Of a stretch of DNA of 64,000 nucleotides, positions 26,319-35,553 are shown piece after piece. The notes beneath the pieces were generated by a model that did not search any database, had not been told where the DNA came from, and saw only the letters and a list, made by a program, of their open reading frames with translations. The position numbers and the translations under genes were made by a program. The stretch comes from Aeromicrobium fastidiosum. Lineage in GTDB: Bacteria; Actinomycetota; Actinomycetes; Propionibacteriales; Nocardioidaceae. Numbering within the stretch: position 1 is the first letter of the stretch; each line of letters begins with the position of its first letter. The stretch covers positions 372,001-436,000 of the forward strand of contig NZ_JAGIOG010000001.1 of the NCBI RefSeq assembly GCF_017876595.1, in the 5' to 3' direction.

Positions 26319-27842
26319 TCAGACGCGACCGCTCGCGGCGTCGACCCCGTCGGCGAGTCGGGCACCCGGCAGCGACACCAGCGCGGCGACAGCACCGACG
26401 AGGCACAGGAGTCCGACCACGGTGCAGCTCACCGCGAGCCCGTGGATGAAGGCGTCGTCGACAGCGCTCTCGAGACCTGGCACCCGCTGCGCCAGCGCGT
26501 GGGCCAGACCGACGGAGTCGGCGGCCGCAGCGCTCGTCGCCGTGTCGACGCGTCCCGTCAGCTGGTCGACCAGCCGGTCACCGTACCGGAACGAGAACAG
26601 GGAGCCCACGACGGCGACGCCGAGCGTGCCGCCGAGCTCGCGGGTCGCGTCGTTGACCGCCGAGCCGACTCCGGCACGGGCCGGCGGCAGCACCTGCATG
26701 ATCGACTCGGTCGCCGGCGTGCTGACCAGGCCGATGCCGACTCCGAGCAGCACCATCTGGGGCACGATGACCGTCGCGTAGTCGACGTCCGCCCCGATCG
26801 TCGAGATCCACAGGAACGATGCACCCATCATGGCCAGGCCCGGCGTGACGACGGCCTTGGTGCCGAGTCGCGGGGCGAGCGCACCGCCGATGAGCGACGC
26901 GGCGGCGATCGACACCGCGACGGGCAGGAACCGCAGGCCGGTCTGGAGCGCCGAGTAGTCGCGGACGAACTGGAAGAACTGCGTGATGAGGAAGACGAAG
27001 CCGAACAGCGCGAAGAACGCGATCGTCACGGCGGCACAGGCGGCGCTGAACCGTCGGTCGAGGAACAGCGTCACGTCGACCATCGGATGCTCGACGGCCC
27101 GCTCCACCGACACGAACGTCAGGACGAGCGCGGCCGCCACGACGAACCCGGCGACCGTCTCCGGGCTGCCCCATCCGTGGTCGGGTGCCTCGATGATCGT
27201 CCAGGTCAGGATGCCGAGCGCCGCGACCGACACGAGCAGACCGGCGATGTCGATGCGCGGGACGCCAGGGTCGCGCGACTCCGGCACGAACGCCGCGGCC
27301 ATGCCCGCCGCCAGGAGGCTCACGGGCACGAGCGCCCAGAACACGCTGTGCCACGAGAAGTGGCTCAGCAGCAGGCCACCGCCGACCGGTCCGAGGGCGA
27401 CGCCGATCCCGACCGACGCACCCCACAGCCCCAGTGCCGAGGCGCGTTCGCGTCGCTCCGTGAACGTGTTGGCGATGATCGACAGCGTCGTCGGGAAGAT
27501 CAGGGCGGCGAACACGCCCATCGCGACGCGCAGCGCGATGAGCTCACCACTGGAGTCGGCCAGCGCCGCGAGGATGCTGCTGAGGGCGAAGCCCAGCAGG
27601 CCGAGGATGAGGGCCGGACGCCTGCCGAACCGGTCGGACAGGCTGCCCATCGCCAGGACCAGGGCGGCGAAGGCCAGGTTGTAGCCGTCGACGATCCACA
27701 GCAGCGACCGCGTGCCCGCCTGCAGCTCGTCGGCGAGGGTCGGCAGCGCGATGTTGACGATCATCGTGCTGAGGTTGATCGTCAGGGCCGCGAGGCAGAC
27801 CGTGAGCAGGACGAGCGGCTTGCGGACCATGGCGTGGGACAT
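26319..27842 (-). CDS. DHA2 (EmrB/QacA) family drug exporter
   Basis: The protein is about 507 residues with fourteen predicted transmembrane helices. DHA2 motifs include the WIVDGYNLAFAALVLAMGSLSDRFGRRP region (written for position, residues ~45-75) and GASVGIGVALGPVGGGLL, motif C of exporters. It would expel hydrophobic or cationic compounds by proton antiport. The start could be the ATG at 27842 or at 27830; AAGG spacing favours 27830. The adjacent TetR gene suggests drug-inducible control. Confidence 0.9.
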   Translation of the reverse strand: MSHAMVRKPLVLLTVCLAALTINLSTMIVNIALPTLADELQAGTRSLLWIVDGYNLAFAALVLAMGSLSDRFGRRPALILGLLGFALSSILAALADSSGELIALRVAMGVFAALIFPTTLSIIANTFTERRERASALGLWGASVGIGVALGPVGGGLLLSHFSWHSVFWALVPVSLLAAGMAAAFVPESRDPGVPRIDIAGLLVSVAALGILTWTIIEAPDHGWGSPETVAGFVVAAALVLTFVSVERAVEHPMVDVTLFLDRRFSAACAAVTIAFFALFGFVFLITQFFQFVRDYSALQTGLRFLPVAVSIAAASLIGGALAPRLGTKAVVTPGLAMMGASFLWISTIGADVDYATVIVPQMVLLGVGIGLVSTPATESIMQVLPPARAGVGSAVNDATRELGGTLGVAVVGSLFSFRYGDRLVDQLTGRVDTATSAAAADSVGLAHALAQRVPGLESAVDDAFIHGLAVSCTVVGLLCLVGAVAALVSLPGARLADGVDAASGRV

Positions 27843-27860
27843 CCTTGAAGTAGACGGTGA

Positions 27861-27897
27861 CAACATCCACTCTGGGGGTCGATGTTGCCACTGTCAA
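27861..27897 (-). promoter_or_regulatory. Predicted promoter and operator of the DHA2 exporter
   Basis: TTGACA is read on the minus strand at 27892-27897, with a weak CAGAGT hexamer 17 nt downstream. An inverted repeat CAACATC (27861-27867) / GATGTTG (27881-27887) covers the spacer and -10 region. This is a usual arrangement for a TetR-family repressor. Confidence 0.45.
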
Positions 27898-27924
27898 GAT
27901 GCATGCCGAGCGGTCCGCCGTCGG

Positions 27925-28266
27925 TCAGGCCAGGTTGCGCTCCGCCGCCCGCCGGACGAGCGCAACGAACTCCGAGTGGTCGACCGAGCCGCCGGCCGGG
28001 ACGTCGATCGCCCGGCGCGTGCCCGCGTCGAGGCTGGCGTTGAACAGCCCCGCCGGGTCGTCGACCGACGCTCCCTTGGCGAACGTCACCTTGACCTTGT
28101 CCTTGTAGGTCTCGACGGTGCAGATCAGCCCGCCGCTCGAAAAGGTCGGCACACCGTCGGGATTCGACGGCTTGCGCCACTTGACCTCCTCGGTCACGTC
28201 GGGAAGCGCCTCGACGATCCACGCCCTCAGCTGCTCGACGCTCTCTGCCCGCCAGTCGTTGTCCAT
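27925..28266 (-). CDS. DUF1801 (YdhG-like) protein
   Basis: The 113-residue protein has EEVKWRKPSNPDGVPTFSSG and TYKDKVKVTFAKGASVDDP, matching the DUF1801/YdhG fold, which resembles frataxin-like small proteins. The function is unknown. The ATG at 28266 has TAGAGT 7 nt upstream, consistent with leaderless transcription. Start sites further upstream would read through the promoter. Confidence 0.82.
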   Translation of the reverse strand: MDNDWRAESVEQLRAWIVEALPDVTEEVKWRKPSNPDGVPTFSSGGLICTVETYKDKVKVTFAKGASVDDPAGLFNASLDAGTRRAIDVPAGGSVDHSEFVALVRRAAERNLA

Positions 28267-28328
28267 GGGCGCGACTCTACTCAGGCAACCGACGCGCCGT
28301 CCCCCTCGAAAACCCCTACGATCTGAGG

Positions 28329-28652
28329 GTGACATCCGTCGTCGTCCGCACCGAGCTCGACCACGTCGTGCTCGAGGTCAGCGGCGACATCGACCTGGCC
28401 ACGGCTCCCCAGCTGCGCGACGCGGGTCTGCGCGCCCTCGGCATCGAGCCGACGCGGGTCGTCATCGACCTCACGGACGTGACGTTCATCGACTCGTCGG
28501 GACTGGGCGTCCTGGTGCTGCTGCGCCGCAAGGCCCGCACCCACCGCAGCGAGCTGGCCCTGGTCTCGAACAGCCGTGTCGACGCGGTGCTGCGCGTCTC
28601 GGGGCTCGAGCACGTCTTCACGATCAGTCGCGGTACTGCAGCTCCGCGGTGA
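28329..28652 (+). CDS. STAS-domain anti-sigma factor antagonist
   Basis: The 107-residue product is a single STAS domain. FIDSSGLGVLVLL contains Ser56, the position phosphorylated by anti-sigma kinases in SpoIIAA/RsbV. The start is GTG at 28329 with TACGAT 6 nt upstream. Its 3' end overlaps, tail to tail, a gene for an RsbW-like kinase, its likely partner. Dephosphorylation could come from the GAF-PP2C protein encoded at 20851-22593. Confidence 0.9.
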   Translation: MTSVVVRTELDHVVLEVSGDIDLATAPQLRDAGLRALGIEPTRVVIDLTDVTFIDSSGLGVLVLLRRKARTHRSELALVSNSRVDAVLRVSGLEHVFTISRGTAAPR

Positions 28653-29046
28653 CTCTCAGGCCGTCGGTGTGCTCGACGGTCCAGGCGTCGCAGATGTGCT
28701 CGACGATCGCGAGCCCCCGGCCGCGCGCACCGTCGTCGCTGAACGAGACCTTGCGCAGGGTCGAGGGCGGGCCACCGTCGCACACGCTGATGCGCACCAT
28801 GCCGTCCTCGATGCACCACGAGACGTCGATCTGGCCGTCGGTGTCAGGCTGCCCGTGCTCGAGGCCGTTGGCCACCAGCTCGGCCAGCACGAGCTCGGCG
28901 TCGTCGACGAACGTGGCCCGCAGGTCCCGCGATTCGAGGTCGCGCCGCAACCGGTGACGCGCGACCCGGCCGCTCGCGAGCTCGAACGGGAGCTGGAACG
29001 AGGTGCACGGATCGTCAGCGGGCTGCTGCGCGTGTCGAGAGGTCAT
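28624..29046 (-). CDS. RsbW-like ATP-binding protein (anti-sigma kinase type)
   Basis: The 140-residue product is an HATPase_c fold. The N-box is ELVLAELVANGLEHG, and the G-boxes are VCDGGPPS and ARGRGLAIVEHI. Such kinases bind sigma factors or phosphorylate STAS proteins. No sigma factor gene is adjacent. Its last 29 bp are antisense to the STAS gene. AGGGG lies directly upstream of the start at 29046. Confidence 0.88.
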   Translation of the reverse strand: MTSRHAQQPADDPCTSFQLPFELASGRVARHRLRRDLESRDLRATFVDDAELVLAELVANGLEHGQPDTDGQIDVSWCIEDGMVRISVCDGGPPSTLRKVSFSDDGARGRGLAIVEHICDAWTVEHTDGLRVTAELQYRD

Positions 29047-29081
29047 CCCCTCACTTCTACCCCATTGCGGTCAGGTCAAGC

Positions 29082-30317
29082 TCAGGCGGCCTTGGCCATG
29101 TCGGCCTGGCGACGCAGCTGGTCCTTGAGCTCGATCGCGCGACGGACCTTCTTGCCGCCCGTCGTCATCTTGTAGAGCTTGACGAGCTGCGAGGGGACGT
29201 TCTTCGGCGTCGTCTCGGCGAGCCACTCGTTGGGCAGCGAGAGGCGGACGATCTTGTGCCACGCGGAGTAGACCTGCTTCGGCAGCGGTGCCGAGATGTA
29301 GTTGAGCTCGTACTTGTCGAACAGCGCCTTGACCTGCGGGGCGATCTCGGCGTACCGGTTGCTCGGCAGGTCGGGGAACAGGTGGTGCTCGATCTGGAAG
29401 CTCAGGTTGCCCGTCATGAGGTGCATCAGCGGGCTGCCGGAGATGTTGGCCGAGCCGAGCATCTGGCGCAGGTACCAGTCGCCGCGGGTCTCGCCGTCGA
29501 TCGACGTCTTCTCGAACGTCTCGACACCCTCGGGGAAGTGCCCGCACATGATGACCGAGTGGGTCCACAGGTTGCGCACGACGTTGGCCGTGAAGTTGGC
29601 GGCCAGCGTCGGCACGAACGAGCCGGTCGGCAGCGACAGCGCGGGGTGCACGAGGTAGTCCTTCGTGGCCTGCTGGCGGATCTTCTTCAGGGTCTGCTTG
29701 GCGCGGGCCTTGAAGTCGTCGCTGCGCTTGTCCTTCGGGATGGACAGGTTCTTGCCGAGCTCGAGGTCGTACGCCGCGATGCCGTACTCGAAGAAGCACG
29801 CGTTGACGAAGTTCCACAGCGGCTGTGCCAGGTAGAACGGCACCCAGCGCTGGTCCTCGTCGACGCGCATGATGCCGTAGCCGAGGTCGTTGTCCTTGCC
29901 GACGACGTTGGTGTACGTGTGGTGCAGCTCGTTGTGGCCGTGCTTCCACTGGTCGGCGGGGCTCGCGTTGTCCCACTCCCACGTCGTCGAGTGGATCTTC
30001 GGGTCACGCATCCAGTCCCACTGGCCGTGCATGACGTTGTGCCCGATCTCCATGTTCTCGAGGATCTTGGCGACGCTGAGGCCCGCCGTGCCGACCAGCC
30101 AGAACGGCGGGAACACCGAGAACAGCAGCATGGCGCGGCTGCCGGCCTCGAGACCCCGCTGGGACTTGATGATCTTGCGGATGTACGCGGCATCGCGCGA
30201 GCCGCGGGTGTCGAGGACCTCCTGGCGGATCGCGTCGAGCTCGCGTCCCAGGGTCTCGATGTCCTCGGTGGTCAGGTGCGCGGTCGGGTCGACGGTCTTC
30301 TGCTGGATCGTGGTCAT
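29082..30317 (-). CDS. Membrane fatty acid desaturase
   Basis: The 411-residue di-iron desaturase has the three histidine boxes: HNVMH, HNELHH and QIEHH. It has hydrophobic segments between boxes 1 and 3. It would insert a double bond in acyl chains using electrons from the reductase encoded just upstream. The start ATG at 30317 overlaps the reductase stop (ATGA) and has TAGGAG 7 nt upstream. The pair resembles mycobacterial DesA3 with its oxidoreductase partner. Confidence 0.93.
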   Translation of the reverse strand: MTTIQQKTVDPTAHLTTEDIETLGRELDAIRQEVLDTRGSRDAAYIRKIIKSQRGLEAGSRAMLLFSVFPPFWLVGTAGLSVAKILENMEIGHNVMHGQWDWMRDPKIHSTTWEWDNASPADQWKHGHNELHHTYTNVVGKDNDLGYGIMRVDEDQRWVPFYLAQPLWNFVNACFFEYGIAAYDLELGKNLSIPKDKRSDDFKARAKQTLKKIRQQATKDYLVHPALSLPTGSFVPTLAANFTANVVRNLWTHSVIMCGHFPEGVETFEKTSIDGETRGDWYLRQMLGSANISGSPLMHLMTGNLSFQIEHHLFPDLPSNRYAEIAPQVKALFDKYELNYISAPLPKQVYSAWHKIVRLSLPNEWLAETTPKNVPSQLVKLYKMTTGGKKVRRAIELKDQLRRQADMAKAA

Positions 30318-31444
30318 GACGTGGCTCCTAGGTGACATGCGCCGGCTGCGGCGCTGATGCAGGTCTGGATGGGGACTCCGCCGTGGGCGGACGAGATGGG
30401 GTCGACGGTCGTGATGGCACCGTTGCGCAGATCGCGCACCGAGCCCTCGCGCAGCGGCAGCACGCAGCCGAAGCAGACGCCCATGCGGCATCCGCTCGGC
30501 ATCAGCTGTCCACCGGCCTCGGCGACGTCGAGGATGGGGATGGCACCGTCGGCGTCCAGCACGGTGCCGTCGTCGAAGGTGATCGTGCCGCCGTCGCCGG
30601 CCTCGACGAACGCCGCCCGGAACTGCTCGGTGAACAGTGACAGGCCAGCGGCCTCGTGGTGGGCTGTGAGTGCGTCGAGCAGACCGCCCGGGCCGCAGGC
30701 GTACGTCGTGCGGTCGGCGAGATCGGGCACGAGCCCGGCGAGATCGGCGACGTCGAGGATGCCGTGCTGGTCGTCGTAGCGGGGCACCAGCGTGATGGCG
30801 CCGTGGGCGGCCAGCTCGCGGAGGTTGGACAGGAAGATCGAGTCGGGCTCGGTGGGGGCGACGTGCACGACGACGATGTCGAGGTGGCTGCTGCGCGGCA
30901 GGTCGACGACGCCGGAGTCGGTGACCGGGAAGAGATTGCGGAGCATGCCGATGACGGGGGTCACGCCCGAGCCGGCGGTGACGAACAGCAGGCGCGAGGC
31001 CGACGGGTCGAGCACGAAGTCGCCCGTGGCCTGCTCGAGGTGCACGAGGGTGCGCGGACGGGCGTGGTGCACGAGGTGGTTGCTGACCTTGCCACCCGGC
31101 ACGGCCTTGACCGTGATCGAGATCAGGCCGTCGGCCCGCGGTCCGTGGGTCAGCGAGTAGGCGCGCCACTCGCGGACGCCGTCGACGTCGATGCCGATGC
31201 GGACGTACTGGCCGGGGACGTGCCCGGCCCAGTCGGCACCCGGCTTGAGCAGGATCGTGGCGGCGTCGCGGGTCTCGGGCTGCACCGCGACGATGCGCGC
31301 GCGCAGGTCGGTGCCGGACCGCAGCGGGGCGGCCAGGTCGAGGTAGTCGGCCGGCAGCAGGGGCGTCGTCGCGGCCTCGGCGAGCCGCGAGAGCCGGTGG
31401 CGCAGCGATCGCGCTGCGGTCGGTCGCTGCATCGTCTCGGTCAT
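30314..31444 (-). CDS. Ferredoxin-NADP reductase-like flavoprotein with C-terminal 2Fe-2S domain
   Basis: The product is 376 residues. An FAD-binding barrel (REWRAYSLTHG, GGKVSNHL) precedes the NAD(P) domain (VTAGSGVTPVIGML, YACGPGGLLDAL). The C-terminal plant-type ferredoxin domain has PSGCRMGVCFGC plus a distal Cys in QTCISAAAGAC. It passes electrons from NAD(P)H through FAD and 2Fe-2S to the desaturase encoded next, with which it overlaps by 4 bp. It is divergent from a PucR-like regulator. Confidence 0.93.
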   Translation of the reverse strand: MTETMQRPTAARSLRHRLSRLAEAATTPLLPADYLDLAAPLRSGTDLRARIVAVQPETRDAATILLKPGADWAGHVPGQYVRIGIDVDGVREWRAYSLTHGPRADGLISITVKAVPGGKVSNHLVHHARPRTLVHLEQATGDFVLDPSASRLLFVTAGSGVTPVIGMLRNLFPVTDSGVVDLPRSSHLDIVVVHVAPTEPDSIFLSNLRELAAHGAITLVPRYDDQHGILDVADLAGLVPDLADRTTYACGPGGLLDALTAHHEAAGLSLFTEQFRAAFVEAGDGGTITFDDGTVLDADGAIPILDVAEAGGQLMPSGCRMGVCFGCVLPLREGSVRDLRNGAITTVDPISSAHGGVPIQTCISAAAGACHLGATS

Positions 31445-31462
31445 ACCTCCATGATGCGCCCC

Positions 31463-31486
31463 TGAGGAGTTAACTTCATGACCTCA
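31463..31486. promoter_or_regulatory. Candidate operator upstream of the reductase/desaturase operon
   Basis: TGAGG (31463) and CCTCA (31482-31486) are inverted around a GTTAAC centre. The site lies 18 nt upstream of the reductase start and between divergent genes. The regulator encoded at 31553 is the natural candidate. Confidence 0.35.
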
Positions 31487-31552
31487 GTGCGTGAATCGTG
31501 TCGTAGTATCTGTTCCGGGCGAACAAATCTTGTCGATGGGTTGGGGATGGTC

Positions 31553-32719
31553 ATGGTCGATCTGGAGGACAAGGCACTGAGGCTGCCCGCGACGGTCGTC
31601 TCGCAGATGCGGTCGGGCATGGCCGGCGTCGCCGAGCAGACCATCGCGGCGGTCATCAGCCAGGTGCCGAGCTATCACGACCCGTTCCAGGGCCGCATGG
31701 GGCGCAACATCGAGATGGCCGTGACGGTCGCGCTCGACGGGTTCCTCGACCTCGCCGCCCGGCAGGAGGGCATCGACGCCGGTGACCAGATCGAGGCGGT
31801 CATGGAGGCCGCCTACGAGCTGGGCCGTGGCGAGGCCCGCAGCGGCCGCACGATGGACGCGCTGGCCCAGGCGTATCGCGTCGGGGCCCGCACCTCGTGG
31901 CGCGGCATGAGCGCAGCGGCGGTCGAGAGCGGCCTCGACGCGACGACCATCGCGCGGCTGGCCGAGCTCGTCTTCACATTCATCGACGAGCTCTCCGACG
32001 CCAGCGTCAGCGGGCACGCCGACGAGCTCGCCACCTCGGGACGCCTGCGCCAGCAGCTGCGCGACCGGCTGGCGATCCGGCTGCTCGACGGCTCCCCCGA
32101 GACCGAGCTCGTCGCGGCGGCCGAGCGGGCCGACTGGGAGCCGCCCGAGCTCCTGACAGCCGTGATCGTCGCCGACTCCAGGGTGCGCCCGCTCCGCGGC
32201 CTCCTCGACGCCCGCACCCTGCACCTGCCCGAGGACGCCGCCGGGCTGACCCTCGAGCCCGGCACGTCGGTGCTGCTGGTGCCCGGTGGTGCCGACCGCG
32301 ACCGTCGCGCGCTCGGTCGACTGCTGGCCGAGGCTGATGCGGTGGTCGGACCCGCCCGCCCGTGGGTGGGGGCACGCTCGTCGTACGAGCGGGCACGGCG
32401 GGCGCACGAGCTCGGCCTGACCGGCGACACCGACACGCACCTCGCGGATCTCGTCGTGCAGGCCGATCCCGATGCCCGCGCCGATCTGCGCGCGCGGGTG
32501 CTGGCACCCCTCGCCGACCTGAGCCCGGCGTCGCGCGACAAGCTGACCGCCACCCTGCGCGCCTGGCTGCTGCACCACGGACGCCGCGAGGAGGTCGCCC
32601 AGGCACTGTTCGTGCACCCCCAGACGGTCCGCTACCGGATGAACCAGCTGCGCGATCTGTACGGCGACGGGCTCACCGACCCGCAGCTCGTGCGCGACGC
32701 GACGATCGCGCTGGCGTGA
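31553..32719 (+). CDS. PucR-type helix-turn-helix regulator
   Basis: The product is 388 residues. The N-terminal part (about 1-170) is a helical sensor-like region without recognised motifs. The C-terminal PucR helix-turn-helix is HHGRREEVAQALFVHPQTVRYRMNQLRDLYG (positions ~340-370). ATG at 31553 is favoured by GGGGA 7 nt upstream; ATG at 31547 is possible. Regulators of this type lie next to desaturase/reductase pairs in other actinobacteria, so control of that operon is likely. Confidence 0.82.
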   Translation: MVDLEDKALRLPATVVSQMRSGMAGVAEQTIAAVISQVPSYHDPFQGRMGRNIEMAVTVALDGFLDLAARQEGIDAGDQIEAVMEAAYELGRGEARSGRTMDALAQAYRVGARTSWRGMSAAAVESGLDATTIARLAELVFTFIDELSDASVSGHADELATSGRLRQQLRDRLAIRLLDGSPETELVAAAERADWEPPELLTAVIVADSRVRPLRGLLDARTLHLPEDAAGLTLEPGTSVLLVPGGADRDRRALGRLLAEADAVVGPARPWVGARSSYERARRAHELGLTGDTDTHLADLVVQADPDARADLRARVLAPLADLSPASRDKLTATLRAWLLHHGRREEVAQALFVHPQTVRYRMNQLRDLYGDGLTDPQLVRDATIALA

Positions 32720-32734
32720 CCGCGTGCCGGTTGC

Positions 32735-33994
32735 TCACGCAGCGGTGAGCGCTTCGACCATCTGGTTGAACTCGTCGGCCCAGGGGTCGATGGGTAGCGC
32801 TTGGTCTGCTGTCTGGTGCTCCAGTTCCCAGTCCGCTATCGGTAGTGGTTCTGGGGTGCGTGTGTAGGTGTGCCCGGTGCTGGTGGTCCATGCGAAGACC
32901 CCGGGCGCGGGTTGTCGAAGACGTAGGTGTCCCTCGGTCTTGAGGTTATGTGCACGCCGGTTCAACGGTCCGGTGTTCGCGGCGGACGTCTCGGCGGGCC
33001 ATGGATCACTGTGGTCGGTGTCGCAGGCCCGGGCGGGGACGGTGCTGGTCGGAAAGACGCTGGTGCCGTCGCGGAACTCCAGCACCTGAGCCAACCGGGT
33101 GGGTGCGAACCGTCCGAGCCAGGTGACGGTCATCAGGTTGCCGACGTCATCGGTCACCAACCGGTACAGCAGCGACTGCTCGTCGGCCATCGCGGCCCGC
33201 ACGACGTGCGCCGGAATCGTGGCCGACCGGTCCGTCAGCTCACCGGGCACATCACTGAATCCCATGAGGGACGAGAGCGGGACGGTGATGCCGATGACCG
33301 CCCGGAATCCGAGCCCACCGGGCTCGCGGCCCAATAGCGCGTCGACGAACAGATCGGCGCGCGCTTGGTCGATCGTCCGCCCGTCGTCAGCGGGAAGCGC
33401 GTGGGCGGCTCCGGTGAGCGACTGCATCACCGCGGCCGCATCCGTGGCGGCGACGTCGGCGGTCAGGCGGGTCATCCCATCGCCCAGCGGCCGGGATGAG
33501 ACCTTCCGGTCGGCATGCGCGCGTTCGTGACGGCGGGCCGACTCGGTGGCTTCGGTGCGTTCGACCCACCGGTCCAACCACCGAGTCGCCTGACCCGGCG
33601 TCAACCGGCCGACTCGCTCGACAGCGATGTCATCGAGCGCGGTCACAGACTCGGCATGCACCAGACGGGTCGCGGCACGGTCGATGGCTGTGACGTGGGT
33701 GGTGCTGATCCGTCCGTCGAGCCACGCCTGCCACACGTCGGGCATCGTCGACCGCAACCGCCGGGCACGGGCCACACGGCGTTCGACAGTGGGGACCGGC
33801 AGGCGCATCGCGAGCGACAGCTCGTGCACCGCCGCATCGACCCGCCGCCGTCCCTGCGCCTCACTGACCGCCTCACCGGCAGCACGGGCGCGGTCGACGA
33901 AGTCCAGCATGTCGACCGCTTCGGCGGCCTCGAGCGCGGCGAGCGCCTCGCGACGCACGACCACCTGCTCGATGACCTGCCGATCGTCCAACAC
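32735..33994 (-). CDS. DUF222 HNH endonuclease-like protein (13E12-repeat family)
   Basis: The product is 419 residues. The large N-terminal DUF222 region is helical and Arg-rich (EAQGRRRVDAAVHELSLAM). The HNH motif near the C-terminus is CDTDHSDPW ... NTGPLNRRAHNLK. The family is widespread and multicopy in actinobacteria and its role is unknown. It is often linked to mobile or repeated DNA. Codon choice is slightly less GC-biased than in neighbours. The start is GTG at 33994. A small hairpin (GCTCAC/GTGAGC, 32733-32750) spans its stop and could end both convergent genes. Confidence 0.88.
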   Translation of the reverse strand: MLDDRQVIEQVVVRREALAALEAAEAVDMLDFVDRARAAGEAVSEAQGRRRVDAAVHELSLAMRLPVPTVERRVARARRLRSTMPDVWQAWLDGRISTTHVTAIDRAATRLVHAESVTALDDIAVERVGRLTPGQATRWLDRWVERTEATESARRHERAHADRKVSSRPLGDGMTRLTADVAATDAAAVMQSLTGAAHALPADDGRTIDQARADLFVDALLGREPGGLGFRAVIGITVPLSSLMGFSDVPGELTDRSATIPAHVVRAAMADEQSLLYRLVTDDVGNLMTVTWLGRFAPTRLAQVLEFRDGTSVFPTSTVPARACDTDHSDPWPAETSAANTGPLNRRAHNLKTEGHLRLRQPAPGVFAWTTSTGHTYTRTPEPLPIADWELEHQTADQALPIDPWADEFNQMVEALTAA

Positions 33995-34099
33995 CCGAAA
34001 ACCCCCGCCGTCTCAACCTTTCTCCCACTCTAGAGACAGGGTCAGACAACACCTCAGGGCTCAGGCGGCGATGTGCACAGCCGACAGGATCACGACCCA

Positions 34100-34396
34100 C
34101 TACGTCCCAGCCGTGCGGAGGCGAACCTCGCGCTGCATGCGCTTCTCGTGGCGTTCGCGGCCCTTGACCGCCTCGAGCTCCCTGCTCTTCGGCGGTGCCT
34201 TGGTCACGAGCCCGTCGAGCAGGCGGCGCGTGGCCGCGGCGATCTCGTCGACCGCCTGGTCGAAGGCCTCCGCATTGGCCTGCGAGGGCCTGGTCGACCC
34301 GCTGACCTTGCGCACGAACTGCACAGCGGCCTCGCGGACCTCGTCGTCGGTCGTCGGTGGCTCGAAGTTGTGGAGCACCCTGATGTTCCGGCACAT
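34100..34396 (-). CDS. DUF2277 protein
   Basis: The 98-residue protein starts MCRNIRVLHNFEPPTTDDEV, the hallmark of DUF2277, and continues AAVQFVRKVSGSTRPS. It ends with a basic helix (GRERHEKRMQREVR). The function is unknown. A conserved N-terminal cysteine and histidine could bind metal. The ATG at 34396 is the family start. Confidence 0.9.
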   Translation of the reverse strand: MCRNIRVLHNFEPPTTDDEVREAAVQFVRKVSGSTRPSQANAEAFDQAVDEIAAATRRLLDGLVTKAPPKSRELEAVKGRERHEKRMQREVRLRTAGT

Positions 34397-34493
34397 GCAG
34401 CGACGATAACCCCGTGGACCGCCGCCGGGCGAGAGCTCAGCCGGTCGCCCGTGAGACGGTCTACTCGGCCCACCCCAGCTCCCAGGAGGACGC

Positions 34494-35546
34494 GTGCCCG
34501 TCCCGCAGATCACTGCCGTGCGACTCGGCGGCTCCCCCGCCCTCCCGCTGCTCGTGCTCGGCCCCTCGCTCGGCACGTCGGCCAGGACCCTGTGGTCCGC
34601 CGCGGCCGCCCACCTGTCGGACGCGTTCGAGGTCGTCGCGTGGGACCTGCCGGGGCACGGCAGCAACCCGATCGTGGCCCGACCGTTCACGATGTCCGAG
34701 CTGGCGGCCGGTGTTCTCGCGATGATCGACGACATGGTCGCCGAGCGCGGCGACGTCGACACGTCGTTCGTCTACGCCGGCAACTCCGTCGGGGGTGCCG
34801 TCGGGTTGCACCTGCTGCTCGACTCGCCCGCCCGCGTCGACGCCGCCGTGCTGCTGTGCACGGGCGCGAAGATCGGGGACGCCGCGGCCTGGCACGACCG
34901 CGCCGCGACGGTGCGGGCGTCGGGCACGTCGGCCGTCGTCGAGGGCTCGGCCGCCCGCTGGTTCGCGCCGGGATTCCTCGAGCGCGAGCCCGCGAGGGGC
35001 AGCGCCCTGCTGCAGGCACTGCGGGACACCGATCGCGAGGGATACGCCCAGGCCTGCGAGGCACTGGCGGGGCACGACGTGAGGTCACGGCTCGGCCGTG
35101 TCGGCACGCCCGTCCTCGCGGTGGCGGGCAGCGACGACGTGCCGACGCCGACCGAGACACTGCAGGAGATCGCCGCCGGGGTCAGGGACGGCCGGCTCGT
35201 CGTCCTCGACGGGATCGCCCACCTCGCACCCGCTGAGGCCCCGGCGGAGGTGGCCCGGCTCGTCCGGGCCCACGTCCGGGGCGAGGCCGACGCCGCGACC
35301 CTGGCACCCCCGTCAGCTCTCGACCCCCGCAGCACGTCCCTCGTCACCGTGACGGCGCTCGTGGCCGGAGGCCACCACGACGAGCTCGCGACGCACCTGC
35401 GGACGGCACGCGCCCACGGGCTCTCGACGGAGGAGCTCGACCACCTGCTGCAGATCGTTGTGCTCTCCGGTGTCCCCGCCACGAGCGACTCGATCCGCGT
35501 CGCCCGTGACGTGCTCGCGGAGATCGACCGCGAGGAATCCGCCTAG
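34494..35546 (+). CDS. pcaL: Fused 3-oxoadipate enol-lactonase / 4-carboxymuconolactone decarboxylase
   Basis: The product is 350 residues. The alpha/beta-hydrolase domain (1-250) has the nucleophile elbow GNSVGG and catalytic HL in GIAHLAP. A short carboxymuconolactone decarboxylase domain follows (about 280-350; LLQIVVLSGVPATSDSI). Together they catalyse two successive steps of the protocatechuate branch of the beta-ketoadipate pathway. The start is GTG at 34494, behind AGGAGG. No other pca genes are in the window, so this copy is isolated. Confidence 0.88.
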   Translation: MPVPQITAVRLGGSPALPLLVLGPSLGTSARTLWSAAAAHLSDAFEVVAWDLPGHGSNPIVARPFTMSELAAGVLAMIDDMVAERGDVDTSFVYAGNSVGGAVGLHLLLDSPARVDAAVLLCTGAKIGDAAAWHDRAATVRASGTSAVVEGSAARWFAPGFLEREPARGSALLQALRDTDREGYAQACEALAGHDVRSRLGRVGTPVLAVAGSDDVPTPTETLQEIAAGVRDGRLVVLDGIAHLAPAEAPAEVARLVRAHVRGEADAATLAPPSALDPRSTSLVTVTALVAGGHHDELATHLRTARAHGLSTEELDHLLQIVVLSGVPATSDSIRVARDVLAEIDREESA

Positions 35547-35553
35547 ACCCGAG

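Noticed and set aside
29082..31169. Single 695-residue desaturase-reductase fusion
   Set aside because: The upstream 284 codons are an out-of-frame shadow of the reductase gene. The real desaturase begins at 30317 with its own ribosome site and ATGA overlap.
32735..33994. HNH gene as an intein or group I intron homing enzyme
   Set aside because: It is a stand-alone ORF between intact genes, with no interrupted host gene or splice motifs. The DUF222 domain marks the common actinobacterial 13E12-type family.
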